Shown: positions 1 to 7,700, counted from the stretch's first letter. The stretch is 19,545 nucleotides of DNA from Actinobacteria bacterium UBA2184 (GCA_002328745.1 DCVQ01000015.1:1-19545), one strand, 5' to 3'. Notes: a model not told the origin generated them from the sequence alone. Numbers and translations: made by a program.

Positions 1-3000
1 AGCGTCACCTCGAGGTACGACGTCACATCGAGCACGAGCGGCTCCTGCCCGTGGTTCGCGATCGTGATCCTGCGGACCTCGACGTCGTCTTCGGGCGAGA
101 CGATGATCTCCGTGTGGGTCTCGGCGTCCCCGTCGATGCGCCTGAACTCCGCCTTGTCGGCCGAGAACGTCACGTGGTAGTCGTCCGCGGGAGCGAGCGT
201 GGGCTGGAACGCCGCCGACCACACGCGGCCGGATTCGACGTCCCGCAGGTAGATGAAGGTGCCCCAGCAGTCGCGCGTGAGGTCCTCGCGGTACCGGGTG
301 ACCGTGCACTCGCGCCAGTGGCTGTACCCGCCGCCGCCGTTGGTGACCATCACCGAGTACGCGCCGTTGGACAGGAAGTGCGTCGCGGGCACGGGCGTGT
401 CGGCAAGCGGGTAGGCGCGCGTGATCGGCGGCGGCACCTCGCGCACCGACCGCACGAACTCGACCTCCTCGACCCGCGGCTGCACGACCTGGATGCGTCG
501 CGGCACCCGCTCCTGCAGCAGCAGTTCGGCCGAGACGACGAGCGGATCGTCGTGGAAACGGCGCTGCATGCGGAAGCCGGTGAGCATGTTGCCGAGCGCG
601 ACGAGGCTCATGCCCTGGTGGTGAGCCATGTACGCCTTCACGATGGCGCGCCGCTTGCCTGCGGGCACGCGGCCGGGCGTGTAGTCGATGGCTTCGTAGT
701 AGCCGAACGGGCCTTCGCCGCCCTCGCGCGCGATCGCGGCGAGGTTGTCGAGCGCCGCGCACGGGGCCACCATCAGCGCGAGCACCGTGGCGTACGGCGC
801 GACGACGATATCGTCCGATAGGCCCCGCTTGAGGCCGAGCCCGGGAACGCCGAACGCCTGGTACTGGTACGTGAGCTCGACGTCCTTGGCGTTGAACGCC
901 GACTCGGACACGCCCCATGGCACGCCGCGCTGGTCACCGTACTGGATCTGCCTTGCGATGACGCTCGCATACGTGCGGTCGAGCAGCGTCCCCGGCCAGC
1001 TGCGCATCACGAGCAGCGGCATGAGGTACTCGAACATCGAGGCGCTCCAGCTCACGAGCGCAGGGCCGGCGCCGGTGCGCGTGACCATCCGGCCGAGCCG
1101 GAACCAGTGCTCCTGCGGCACCTCGCCGCGCGCCACGGCGAGGAAGCTCGCCAGACGGCACTCGCTCGCGAGCATGTCGTAGTACGAGGTGTCGAGCCGG
1201 CCCTCGGCCGTGTTGAAGCCGATGGAGAACAGGGCGCGCTCGCGGTCGTAGAGCATGCCGAAGTCGGTGTGCTCCCACATCTCCTGCGCGATGTTCGCCG
1301 CGAGACGGAGCTCGGCCAGCAGCGTGGTCGCCCGGCGGGATCCGGCGTCCACGTCGTGTGCGAGCAGCGCGCTTCGCTCGTCGCGTCGCGCGCGTTCCTG
1401 GAGCGCGGCCACCGTTCCGGCGACGCCGTCGGCGAGGGTGGCGAGCGACGGGACTTCGGCGAGAAGCGGCGCCATGAGCTCGATGTGCGCCGCGCCGTTG
1501 TCGGCGAGCACATGACGCGCCCAGGGCGCCACCGCGTCGAGCGTGTGGAGCGCCGAGGCGATCGCGAAGGCGACGCTGGCGGTCTCAAGGGAGTCGTCAT
1601 CGCCGATGAGCGCATCGAGGCCTTCGAGGAGGGAGCGCCACTCGGGCAGGTTGCCGGGCGGCTTGTCGAGGCTGAGGCGCCTGAGGAGCTCCTCGAGCGC
1701 GGTGCGCGAGCCCTCGGCCTCGGCCGGGAGCTCCTCCAGCGCGAGGCGCGCGGTGTCGACGAGCCCCGAGAGCAGCTCGGGGCCGAGCACCGGGCGTTCG
1801 TCGATCTCGAGTAGCGCGCGACGCAGCGTGAGGAGGTGTCCGGCGAGGTTGCCGGAGTCGACCGTGGAGATGTAGGTGGGACGCAACGGCTGGAGCGTGA
1901 GCGTGTCGTACCAGTTGTAGAAGTGCCCGCGGAAGCGCTCCATGCCGGCGAGCGTCTGCAGCGTGTGCGACACGCGCGCGACGAGCCCGGTGATCTCCAG
2001 ATAGCCGAGATCGTGGGCCGTGACGTACGAGATAAGCTGCAGGCCGATGTTCGTGGGCGACGTCCGGTGGGCGACCTCTCCCTTCGGGTCCTCCTGGAAG
2101 TTGTCGGGCGCCAGGTAGTGGTCCTCGGGCGTGACGAAGCTCTCGAAGAAGCGCCATGTCTTGCGTGCCGCACGCCGCATGGCGAGTAAGTCCGATGCGG
2201 TGAGCTCGGGCTCTCGGACGGGGGTCGGGCGGCTCGCGACGAAGGCGGCGAGCGGCGAGGTGAACCACAGCGCGAGCAACGGGGCGGCGGCCAGCAGCGC
2301 CTGTGCGCCGCTCAGCGCGCCGACGGCGAGCGCCGCGCCTGCGGTCACGACGCTTGCCGGCCACATGCGCTTGACGAACGCGCCGGGTCGCGTCGTGCCG
2401 AGTCGGCGTTCGGCCTCGGCGGCGGTCTCCCACTCGAGCATGCCACGACGGGTGACGGTCATCCTCCACAGCGCACGGACGATCGCGTCCGTCATCAGGT
2501 AGGCCTGGTGCGGCATCACCGCCACGGTGAGGAGCGTCCGCAACGCGTCCCGCTTGAGGTCCTCGAAGAACACGCTGCGGTTGCGGTAGGTGTCCTGCTC
2601 CCCTCGCTTGAGCACGACGCCGTCCACGAACCCGAACAGCAGGGGGAAGAAGAAGACCGCGAGCGAGATCGCCAGCCACAGCACGGCATGCCCGGGCACG
2701 AGCAGGAACCCGGCGATCGCGAAAGCGACCCCGAGCGGCGCCGAGAGCGACCGCCTGAGGTTGTCGGCGATCTTCCAGCGGTGGAGCGCCGTGAGCGGAT
2801 TGCGCTCGGTCCCCGAGGGGGTGGGCACGCGGCCGAACAGCCAGGGCAGCGTCTGCCAGTCGCCACGCACCCAGCGGTGCAGGCGTGCGCAGTGGGAGAT
2901 GTAGCTCGCCGGCTGGTCGTCGAGCACCTCGATGTCGGACGCGAGGGCGGTCCGCACGTAGGATCCCTCGAGCAGGTCGTGCGACAGCAGCGTGTTCTCG

Positions 3001-5195
3001 GGGAAGCGGTCCTGGAGCGAGGCGTTGAACACGTCGACCTCGAAGATGCCCTTCCCGGTGAACGAGCCCTCGCCGAACACGTCCTGATAGGTGTCGGAGA
3101 CCGCCCCCGCATACGGATCGACCCCCGTGACGCCGGAGTGGAGCCACGCGAACAGGCTGCCCTCCGAGCCCTCGAGCGACATGCTCACCCTCGGCTGCAC
3201 GAGGCCGTAACCGCGGCGGACGGTGCGCGTGGCGGGACCCACGACCGCGCGGTTCAGCGGATGCGCGATGGTGGAGACGAGCATGCCGGCTCCGTCGCGC
3301 GGCAGCACGGTGTCTGTGTCGAGCGTGATGACGAAAGCGATGGACGACAGCGTCGCGCCGCCGGTCTCCACGACCTCGAACGACGTGTCCGTAGCGCCGC
3401 GCAACAGGCGGCAGAACTCACTGAGCGCCCCCCGCTTGCGCTCCCGGCCCATCCACGTGCCATCGGCCTCGTTCCAGGTCCGGCCGCGAACGAACAGCCC
3501 GAATGGTCCCGCGTGTCCGTGCCCGTAGCGCTCGTTGAGCTCGCGGATGCCGCGCAGCGCCTCGCCGACCACGTCCGCGTCGCCCGCGGTCTCGCGGGAC
3601 GGACCGCCTTTCAGGTCGGCGAGCACCGCGAAGCTGACGTTGGGGTCGGCGTTCGCGAGATACCCCACCTCCATGTTGGCGATGACGTGCTCTGTGGACT
3701 CGGCCGAGGTGAGCAGCGCCGTGTACACGACGATGGTCCGATGCTCGGGGGCGATGGGCTTGCGGTAGTCGAGCCTGGGGAGCACGCGTGCGGGCCACAG
3801 CCAGGCCGCCAGGCGGTTTGCGAGGACGAGCGCGATATCCGATGCCGGCAGCAGGGCCAGGGCGCCGAGGGCGATCCCTGCCGCCACCTGACCGGTCGCG
3901 GTGGCGGCGAACAGCCCGGCGGCGGCCGAGAGCCCGCCGGTCACGAGCGCGATGGTGCCCGAGAAGATGAGGCCGCGGCGCGCGAGCGGACCACGGTACA
4001 GGCGCTCGCGGGCATGGGGCCGGTAGCCGATCCGCTTCTCGAAGGCGAACCGCCCGCCGCTGATGAGGTGATAGCCGACGTGCCCGCGGACGATGTCCGC
4101 GGGGTCGCGGCCGAGCGCGCTTCTCGCCTCGGCTACGGCCTCGCGCGCCACCGCCATCTCGTCGAGCTTCGAGCGTTCGGCCAGGCCTTCGATCGCGTGG
4201 CGGTACCGGTCGCGGCTCTGGAAGTCCATGCGCGCGAAGACGCCCGCCGGGTCGTGCTCGAGCGTCCGTTCGACCAGGCTCGTGCGCTCGAAGAAGTCAC
4301 GCCAATCGAGGGCGCCGAGCATGCGGATGGCGGTGATGGCCGCCGCCACCGAGACCTGATCGGCGGCCTGCGTCTGGTGCACGCGCATGATGAGCGGTGC
4401 GAGCGCTTCCGCGCGGGCGGCCAGCGCGGCGTCGAGCCACCCCGAAAGCGGGAGCAGCGCCTCGTCCTGCCCGGTGAGCCGCTGCGCGAGCCTCACGAGG
4501 AACGGCTCGGGCGCCGCGTCGGCCGACACGCCGAACGAGGCGAGCCGCCGCGCCACCTCATCCTCGCCGAGAGGTGTGGCGCCGAGGATGCCGTCGGCGA
4601 ACGAGTCGGCGTCGACCGTGGACCGGTGGTCGGCGTAGACGCGCAGCGCGAGGCGCCGGAGGTTCTCGACCAGCACGATGCGCAGCATGATCGGCAACGC
4701 CCAGATCTCGCCGATACGCAGGGGGGCCGTTTCCTGATACGCCTCGACGAAGAGGTCGAGCCGCTCGCGATCGACGCGCGCGTCGGAGTGCATGACGAGC
4801 ACGGCCATGGCCTCGAACGTCCTGGGGAGATGCGCGAACGGTCCCTCGGCGAGGCGTGGCAGCTTCGCGCCGTACCCGACGGGGAGGTCGTCCCTCACGA
4901 GGCGGATCTGCTCCTCGATGAGATAGAAGTTGTCGAGGAGCCACTCCGCCGCCGGCGGGACGGGGCGGTCCTCGCGCGCGTCGGCGGCCAGACCGCGGTA
5001 GACCGCGATGAGCTCGCGCTCCGCCTTATCGACGAGCGACAGCAACGGCGTGCCCCGCACGGGGCGGGGAGTCAGCCGCTGGTGCTCGCCGAGCGACCGT
5101 GCGGCCTCGGACAGGCGGTCGGCGCCCAGCAACTCTCCCCGAAAGGGGGGCGAGTCCGGGGATGGTGCGACCGACAGGTGGGGCTGGGGTTCCAT
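1..5195 (-). CDS. Cyclic beta-1,2-glucan synthase-like protein (NdvB/Cgs type), C-terminus outside window
   Basis: This is a giant membrane enzyme expected to polymerise UDP-glucose into beta-1,2-glucan and to cyclise and size the chain. The frame opens at ATG 5195, the only start after the in-frame stop at 5241-5243, and 1731 codons are visible without a stop; family members are about 2700-2900 residues. In order: a helical N-terminal region; two membrane segments (about 405-460); a GT84 glycosyltransferase domain (about 470-800) with a DTD motif at 626-628 and RLHRW at 771-775; more membrane segments (about 815-852, 882-908, 936-987); and a glucoamylase-like domain (about 1010-1540) with HFYNWYDT, STVDSGNLAGH and AYMAHHQGMSL, the region assigned to cyclisation (GH189) in characterised enzymes. 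The start of a GH94-type domain follows (about 1600 to the edge). The Shine-Dalgarno sequence is weak (GAGG two bases before ATG). Family assignment is secure; a cyclic product is inferred. Confidence 0.93.
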   Translation of the reverse strand, partial: MEPQPHLSVAPSPDSPPFRGELLGADRLSEAARSLGEHQRLTPRPVRGTPLLSLVDKAERELIAVYRGLAADAREDRPVPPAAEWLLDNFYLIEEQIRLVRDDLPVGYGAKLPRLAEGPFAHLPRTFEAMAVLVMHSDARVDRERLDLFVEAYQETAPLRIGEIWALPIMLRIVLVENLRRLALRVYADHRSTVDADSFADGILGATPLGEDEVARRLASFGVSADAAPEPFLVRLAQRLTGQDEALLPLSGWLDAALAARAEALAPLIMRVHQTQAADQVSVAAAITAIRMLGALDWRDFFERTSLVERTLEHDPAGVFARMDFQSRDRYRHAIEGLAERSKLDEMAVAREAVAEARSALGRDPADIVRGHVGYHLISGGRFAFEKRIGYRPHARERLYRGPLARRGLIFSGTIALVTGGLSAAAGLFAATATGQVAAGIALGALALLPASDIALVLANRLAAWLWPARVLPRLDYRKPIAPEHRTIVVYTALLTSAESTEHVIANMEVGYLANADPNVSFAVLADLKGGPSRETAGDADVVGEALRGIRELNERYGHGHAGPFGLFVRGRTWNEADGTWMGRERKRGALSEFCRLLRGATDTSFEVVETGGATLSSIAFVITLDTDTVLPRDGAGMLVSTIAHPLNRAVVGPATRTVRRGYGLVQPRVSMSLEGSEGSLFAWLHSGVTGVDPYAGAVSDTYQDVFGEGSFTGKGIFEVDVFNASLQDRFPENTLLSHDLLEGSYVRTALASDIEVLDDQPASYISHCARLHRWVRGDWQTLPWLFGRVPTPSGTERNPLTALHRWKIADNLRRSLSAPLGVAFAIAGFLLVPGHAVLWLAISLAVFFFPLLFGFVDGVVLKRGEQDTYRNRSVFFEDLKRDALRTLLTVAVMPHQAYLMTDAIVRALWRMTVTRRGMLEWETAAEAERRLGTTRPGAFVKRMWPASVVTAGAALAVGALSGAQALLAAAPLLALWFTSPLAAFVASRPTPVREPELTASDLLAMRRAARKTWRFFESFVTPEDHYLAPDNFQEDPKGEVAHRTSPTNIGLQLISYVTAHDLGYLEITGLVARVSHTLQTLAGMERFRGHFYNWYDTLTLQPLRPTYISTVDSGNLAGHLLTLRRALLEIDERPVLGPELLSGLVDTARLALEELPAEAEGSRTALEELLRRLSLDKPPGNLPEWRSLLEGLDALIGDDDSLETASVAFAIASALHTLDAVAPWARHVLADNGAAHIELMAPLLAEVPSLATLADGVAGTVAALQERARRDERSALLAHDVDAGSRRATTLLAELRLAANIAQEMWEHTDFGMLYDRERALFSIGFNTAEGRLDTSYYDMLASECRLASFLAVARGEVPQEHWFRLGRMVTRTGAGPALVSWSASMFEYLMPLLVMRSWPGTLLDRTYASVIARQIQYGDQRGVPWGVSESAFNAKDVELTYQYQAFGVPGLGLKRGLSDDIVVAPYATVLALMVAPCAALDNLAAIAREGGEGPFGYYEAIDYTPGRVPAGKRRAIVKAYMAHHQGMSLVALGNMLTGFRMQRRFHDDPLVVSAELLLQERVPRRIQVVQPRVEEVEFVRSVREVPPPITRAYPLADTPVPATHFLSNGAYSVMVTNGGGGYSHWRECTVTRYREDLTRDCWGTFIYLRDVESGRVWSAAFQPTLAPADDYHVTFSADKAEFRRIDGDAETHTEIIVSPEDDVEVRRITIANHGQEPLVLDVTSYLEVT

Positions 5196-5378
5196 GGCCT
5201 CGATTCGCGCGCTGTGTCGATGAGTGCCGGCTGCGAGCGCCTACGGTGACATCTTACCCTCTGCCAGCTTCGGCGGGCCGAAACAAGCATGCGGCACGGG
5301 GCTTGCTTGGCGCATACCCCATAGGGTATTAATGGCGCGAAGACGCACGACGATGCGTCCGAGACGTTCGGAGGTTGA
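5196..5378. promoter_or_regulatory. Divergent intergenic region between the glucan synthase and the rhodanese-thioredoxin gene
   Basis: The plus-strand promoter and operator lie at 5303-5332 and are listed separately. A possible minus-strand -10 (TAAGAT, complement of 5251-5256) sits about 55 bases before the glucan synthase start, but I see no matching -35. CAAGCA (5284-5289) and TGCTTG (5304-5309) form a spaced inverted repeat. GACGCA (5342-5347) and TGCGTC (5354-5359) form a small hairpin in the plus-strand leader. The leader ends with a good Shine-Dalgarno, GGAGG at 5370-5374, four bases before ATG 5379. Confidence 0.5.
5303..5332 (+). promoter_or_regulatory. Putative promoter with CsoR/CstR-like operator in its spacer
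   Basis: A perfect inverted repeat, ATACCC-CATA-GGGTAT, occupies 5314-5329. It sits between a weak -35-like TTGCTT (5303-5308) and a -10-like TATTAA (5327-5332) spaced by 18 bases, so a bound repressor would block RNA polymerase. The AT-flanked C-run/G-run palindrome is the general form of operators of the CsoR/RcnR/CstR (DUF156) repressor family. CstR members sense persulfides and control rhodanese genes, and the downstream gene is a rhodanese. The palindrome is directly visible; the repressor identity is inferred and no such regulator is encoded in the window. Confidence 0.6.
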
Positions 5379-6083
5379 ATGAGGCGAGTGAGAAGCGGGT
5401 TGCGTGCGATGGCGCTCATCGCGACCCTGGGAGCCGTCGCGCTCGTCGCGGCGTGCTCGGGCAGTGGCGGCGGCGGCGTGGTCGATGCTGCGGGGCTGCG
5501 TGAGCTGCAGGCCGACGGCGTGCGCGTGATCGACGTGCGCACCGCCGGCGAGTTCGCAGGGGCGCGTATCCCCGGCGCGGAGAACGTGCCGATCGCCAAC
5601 GCAGCCGCGATCGCCGAGGCGTGGGATCGCACGGCTCCCGTCGTCTTGTACTGCGCGACGGGCGAGCGGAGCGCGGTCGTGGCGGAGACGCTGCGGTCGA
5701 TGGGCTTCGAGGAGGTCTACGACTACTCCGGCGGTATGGCCGCATGGGACGGCGAGGTCGAATACGGCACGGTCGCGACCGCCGCACCCGCGGTGACCAC
5801 CTCGGGTATCCCCGTGCTCTACGAGTTCTACACCGACTGGTGACCCAGCTGCCAGACGATGGCGCCTGTGGTCGACAGGCTCAAGACCGAGTACGAAGGC
5901 AAGGTGGAGTTCCGTCTGCTGAACGCCGACACGGACCCCGATGCGGCAAGCCTGGGCGCGCGGTTCGCGGTCCAGTACGTGCCGACGTTCGTGCTGCTGG
6001 ACAGCGACGGCACGCAGAGGGACATGATCGTCGGAGAGGTCTCCGAAGACGATCTTCGCGCGGCCCTGGACGCGCTTCGGTGA
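5379..6083 (+). CDS. Rhodanese-thioredoxin fusion lipoprotein, probable selenoprotein (UGA = Sec at residue 155)
   Basis: Read through the TGA at 5841-5843, this is one 234-residue protein. It has a lipoprotein signal with lipobox LVAAC (Cys26), a Gly/Ser linker, a rhodanese domain (about 34-130) with active-site loop CATGER (Cys92), and a thioredoxin domain (about 143-234). Thioredoxin landmarks are FYTDW, then UGA, then PSC, giving W154-U155-P-S-C158, and a cis-Pro in YVPTF (Pro202). The UGA replaces the first, nucleophilic Cys of CxxC, the usual place for Sec. A SECIS-like hairpin follows (5864-5880). Read as separate genes, the rhodanese would end in a useless thioredoxin first strand, and the downstream ATG (5859) would yield 74 residues lacking that strand and the redox motif, with no clear Shine-Dalgarno. 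Probable role: sulfane-sulfur transfer or reduction outside the membrane. The alternative is a nonsense mutation or sequencing error of TGC/TGT. Confidence 0.85.
5841..5843 (+). other. In-frame UGA proposed to encode selenocysteine
   Basis: TGA lies between TGG (Trp) and CCC AGC TGC (Pro-Ser-Cys). The thioredoxin-family motif expected here is W-C-x-x-C, so the UGA stands at the N-terminal Cys. Reading frame, domain continuity and position all agree with recoding. Confidence 0.82.
5864..5880 (+). promoter_or_regulatory. Bacterial SECIS-like stem-loop
   Basis: GCCTGT (5864-5869) pairs perfectly with ACAGGC (5875-5880) around the five-base loop GGTCG. The stem begins 20 bases after the UGA, and the first loop G is 27 bases after its last base. 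Bacterial SECIS elements are short hairpins just downstream of UGA with a conserved G at the start of the apical loop. The GGTC of this loop also occurs in the apical loop of the E. coli fdhF element. The hairpin lies inside the thioredoxin coding sequence, as bacterial elements must. Confidence 0.75.
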
Positions 6084-6341
6084 CGGGGCTGCGGATGCGG
6101 GTATGTAACAGATAAGGCGCCTTAAGCGCCGACCCCACGCGATCGAGCGAGGTGAGCCTATCGGATGGTCGTCTCTGACGGTTTTTTCACCGGGGCGGTG
6201 GATGAAGGGTCTCGCCGGACACGCATGTGATCTTGATCGGTTCGTGAGAGTCTACCTGTCACCTACTGTTCGTGTACGTGCAGTGTCCGTGCAATCAGTT
6301 CAGTCAGTCTGTAGCGCGACCGGCGGGATACCGGGCATAAG
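6084..6341. other. Intergenic stretch after the selenoprotein gene, no gene recognised
   Basis: I find no convincing coding frame. Visible structures are GGCGC-CTTAA-GCGCC (6116-6130), a weak terminator-like hairpin with a six-T run (6168-6187), and CACCG-GGG-CGGTG (6188-6200). The rest up to 6341 is less GC-rich than its surroundings and could carry a promoter for the structured stretch that follows; I could not pick one out. Confidence 0.5.
6168..6187 (+). terminator. Weak candidate terminator downstream of the selenoprotein gene
   Basis: CGTC (6170-6173) and GACG (6177-6180) pair around TCT, extended by two G-T wobbles, and are followed directly by six T residues (6182-6187). The stem is short, so termination here is only a possibility. 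Confidence 0.3.
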
Positions 6342-6503
6342 CCTCTGGAGAATCTCAGGGGTGCGGCCGGGAGGGTTTCAAGCTCACCTGGCCAAGAGCT
6401 CCTCAGGATGGCCCTTTGGAGGGGCGACTCGGGCGGTGCGAAGGCCGCCCCGGTGATGAGCGGACAGGACGGCAGGCTGATTCACAGCCTGCCGTCCTTG
6501 TTT
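6342..6503 (+). ncRNA. Candidate structured noncoding RNA ending in a terminator
   Basis: Five hairpins follow one another with little spacing: CCTCTG/CAGGGG (6342-6347 with 6356-6361); an 11-position stem with one A-A mismatch and two G-T pairs (6365-6375 with 6383-6393); GCTCCTC/GAGGGGC (6398-6404 with 6419-6425); GGGCGG/CCGCCC (6431-6436 with 6445-6450); and the 13-bp terminator-like stem at 6466-6498. There is no credible reading frame. I compared it by eye with tmRNA, RNase P RNA, SRP RNA, tRNA-Sec and common riboswitches and recognised none. The 5' end is not defined; it may start upstream of 6342. Confidence 0.4.
6466..6503 (+). terminator. Strong hairpin, probable Rho-independent terminator
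   Basis: A perfect 13-bp inverted repeat (6466-6478 with 6486-6498) encloses the loop GATTCAC and is followed by TGTTT. The stem is much longer than chance would give. The T-run is short, so it could also be an RNA-stabilising 3' end. Confidence 0.65.
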
Positions 6504-6542
6504 CCGGCTGGCAGCCGCCGATGAGGATTCAGGCGGATGAGG

Positions 6543-6551
6543 TGCTATACT
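6543..6551 (+). promoter_or_regulatory. Extended -10 promoter of tRNA-Ala
   Basis: TGC-TATACT is an extended -10 element (TGn plus a near-consensus hexamer). It ends 29 bases before the tRNA, leaving a short 5' leader. No recognisable -35 is present. Confidence 0.6.
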
Positions 6552-6580
6552 CTCCGCTGCACGTCGCCTCATGGCGATAC

Positions 6581-6655
6581 GGGCGAGTGGCGCAACGGGA
6601 GCGCACCTGCCTTGCACGCAGGGGGTTGTCGGTTCGAATCCGATCTCGTCCACCA
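6581..6655 (+). tRNA. tRNA-Ala (anticodon UGC)
   Basis: A complete cloverleaf of 75 bases including an encoded CCA. The acceptor stem GGGCGAG/CTCGTCC contains G3-U70, the alanine identity pair. The anticodon stem CCTGC/GCAGG encloses CTTGCAC with anticodon TGC. The T arm is GTCGG-TTCGAAT-CCGAT. It is flanked by an extended -10 promoter and a terminator-like hairpin, so it is probably transcribed alone. Confidence 0.97.
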
Positions 6656-6663
6656 GCCTTATC

Positions 6664-6697
6664 CAACGGCCGACTGCTCTTATGCAGTCGGCCGTTG
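6664..6697 (+). terminator. Terminator-like hairpin after tRNA-Ala
   Basis: A perfect 14-bp stem (6664-6677 with 6684-6697) with loop TCTTAT begins 8 bases after the tRNA CCA. No T-run follows, but position and stem length fit a terminator or 3' processing structure. Confidence 0.6.
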
Positions 6698-6722
6698 CGG
6701 TCTCTGCCTGTTAGCGTAGAAT
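6695..6722 (+). promoter_or_regulatory. Probable promoter of the ABC exporter operon
   Basis: Two overlapping options are visible: an extended -10 TGT-TAGCGT (6709-6717), matching the pattern at other genes here, or -35-like TTGCGG (6695-6700) with -10 TAGAAT (6717-6722) at 16 bases. Either gives a leader of about 30-40 bases before ATG 6761. Confidence 0.45.
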
Positions 6723-6760
6723 CGGCCACGGCACGCAGGCGGACGTTCGGGGGGGCACCG

Positions 6761-7699
6761 ATGGACGCGATCGTTTCCGTTTCGGGACTCGTGAAGCGTT
6801 TCGGCGAGTTGGCGGCCGTTGACGACGTCTCGTTCGAGATAGCGCGCGGCGAGATGTTCGGGCTTCTCGGACCCAACGGCGCCGGCAAGACCACCACCAT
6901 CTCGATGATCTCGTGTCTCATCGAGCCCACCGCGGGAGAGGTCTTCGTCGACGGCCACGCGGCGCGGACCGACGCGCTCGGCGTCAAGCGCGCGCTCGGT
7001 GTGGTGCCGCAGGAGATCGCGCTCTACCCCGCGCTCACGGCCGCCGAGAACCTCATGTTCTGGGGCCGGATGTACGGTCTGGGCGGATCGGCCCTCAAAG
7101 AAGCCGTCGCCGACGCGCTCGAGGTCGCCGGTCTCGCCGACCGGGCGAAGGAGCGCATCGAGAACTACTCGGGCGGTATGAAGCGCCGCATCAACATCGC
7201 GGCGGGCATCCTGCACAAGCCGACCGTGCTGCTCATGGACGAGCCCACTGTGGGCATCGACCCGCAGAGCCGCAACCACATCCTCGAGACCGTGCGCGAG
7301 CTCAACCGCTCGGGCATGACGGTGCTGTATACGAGCCATTACATGGAGGAAGTCGAACTGCTCTGCGACCGCATCGCCATCATGGACCACGGCCGCATCA
7401 TCGCGTCGGGCACCCTGGGCGAGCTTCGGAACGTCGTGGGCGGCATGGACGTGATCACGGTCGGGGTCGAGGGGGTGAGCGACACCGTCCTCGAGCGGGT
7501 GCGGACGATCGACGGCGTCGAGAGCGCCGATCGGGCCGACGGCGAGATCCGCGTCCTCACCGCGAGCAGCGGCGCGCTGCTCGGCCGGCTCATCCAGGCG
7601 CTCGAGTCCGACGGCGCTCACGTCGTGTCGGTCACCGTCGCCGAGCCCGACCTGGAGAGCGTCTTCCTCCGTCTCACCGGCAAGAGCCTGAGGGACTGA
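6761..7699 (+). CDS. ABC transporter ATP-binding protein (ABC-2 / drug-exporter type)
   Basis: This 312-residue cytoplasmic ATPase should power the two membrane proteins encoded next. Walker A is GPNGAGKTT (37-45), the signature YSGGM is at 136-140, Walker B ends in MDEP with D160-E161, and the switch His is H193 in YTSHYMEE. Sequence and length match the DrrA/CcmA-like subfamily of type-2 exporters, including a C-terminal extension of about 90 residues after the nucleotide-binding core. ATG 6761 follows a G-rich Shine-Dalgarno and begins exactly where the family begins; the longer open frame upstream crosses the tRNA and is spurious. The stop is one base before the next start. The substrate (drug, lipid or polysaccharide) cannot be told from sequence. 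Confidence 0.95.
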   Translation: MDAIVSVSGLVKRFGELAAVDDVSFEIARGEMFGLLGPNGAGKTTTISMISCLIEPTAGEVFVDGHAARTDALGVKRALGVVPQEIALYPALTAAENLMFWGRMYGLGGSALKEAVADALEVAGLADRAKERIENYSGGMKRRINIAAGILHKPTVLLMDEPTVGIDPQSRNHILETVRELNRSGMTVLYTSHYMEEVELLCDRIAIMDHGRIIASGTLGELRNVVGGMDVITVGVEGVSDTVLERVRTIDGVESADRADGEIRVLTASSGALLGRLIQALESDGAHVVSVTVAEPDLESVFLRLTGKSLRD

Positions 7700-7700
7700 C

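Noticed and set aside
2508..5249. Open plus-strand frame of 913 codons
   Set aside because: Its translation is rich in Arg, Glu, His and Gly without recognisable domains, and it lies antisense to the glucan synthase, whose residues match known motifs throughout. Long mirror frames are common in GC-rich DNA.
5859..6083. Separate 74-residue gene starting at ATG 5859
   Set aside because: It would lack the first strand and CxxC of the thioredoxin fold and has no clear Shine-Dalgarno; continuity with the upstream frame through UGA explains it better.
6365..6393. Hairpin with loop TTTCAAG that could be an anticodon arm reading UGA (tRNA-Sec)
   Set aside because: The stem has a mismatch and two wobbles, and there is no matching acceptor stem, long variable arm or TTCGA-type T loop nearby.
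6416..6760. N-terminal extension of the ABC ATPase through the tRNA
   Set aside because: The frame merely stays open across the tRNA-Ala and its terminator; ATP-binding domain homology begins right after ATG 6761.
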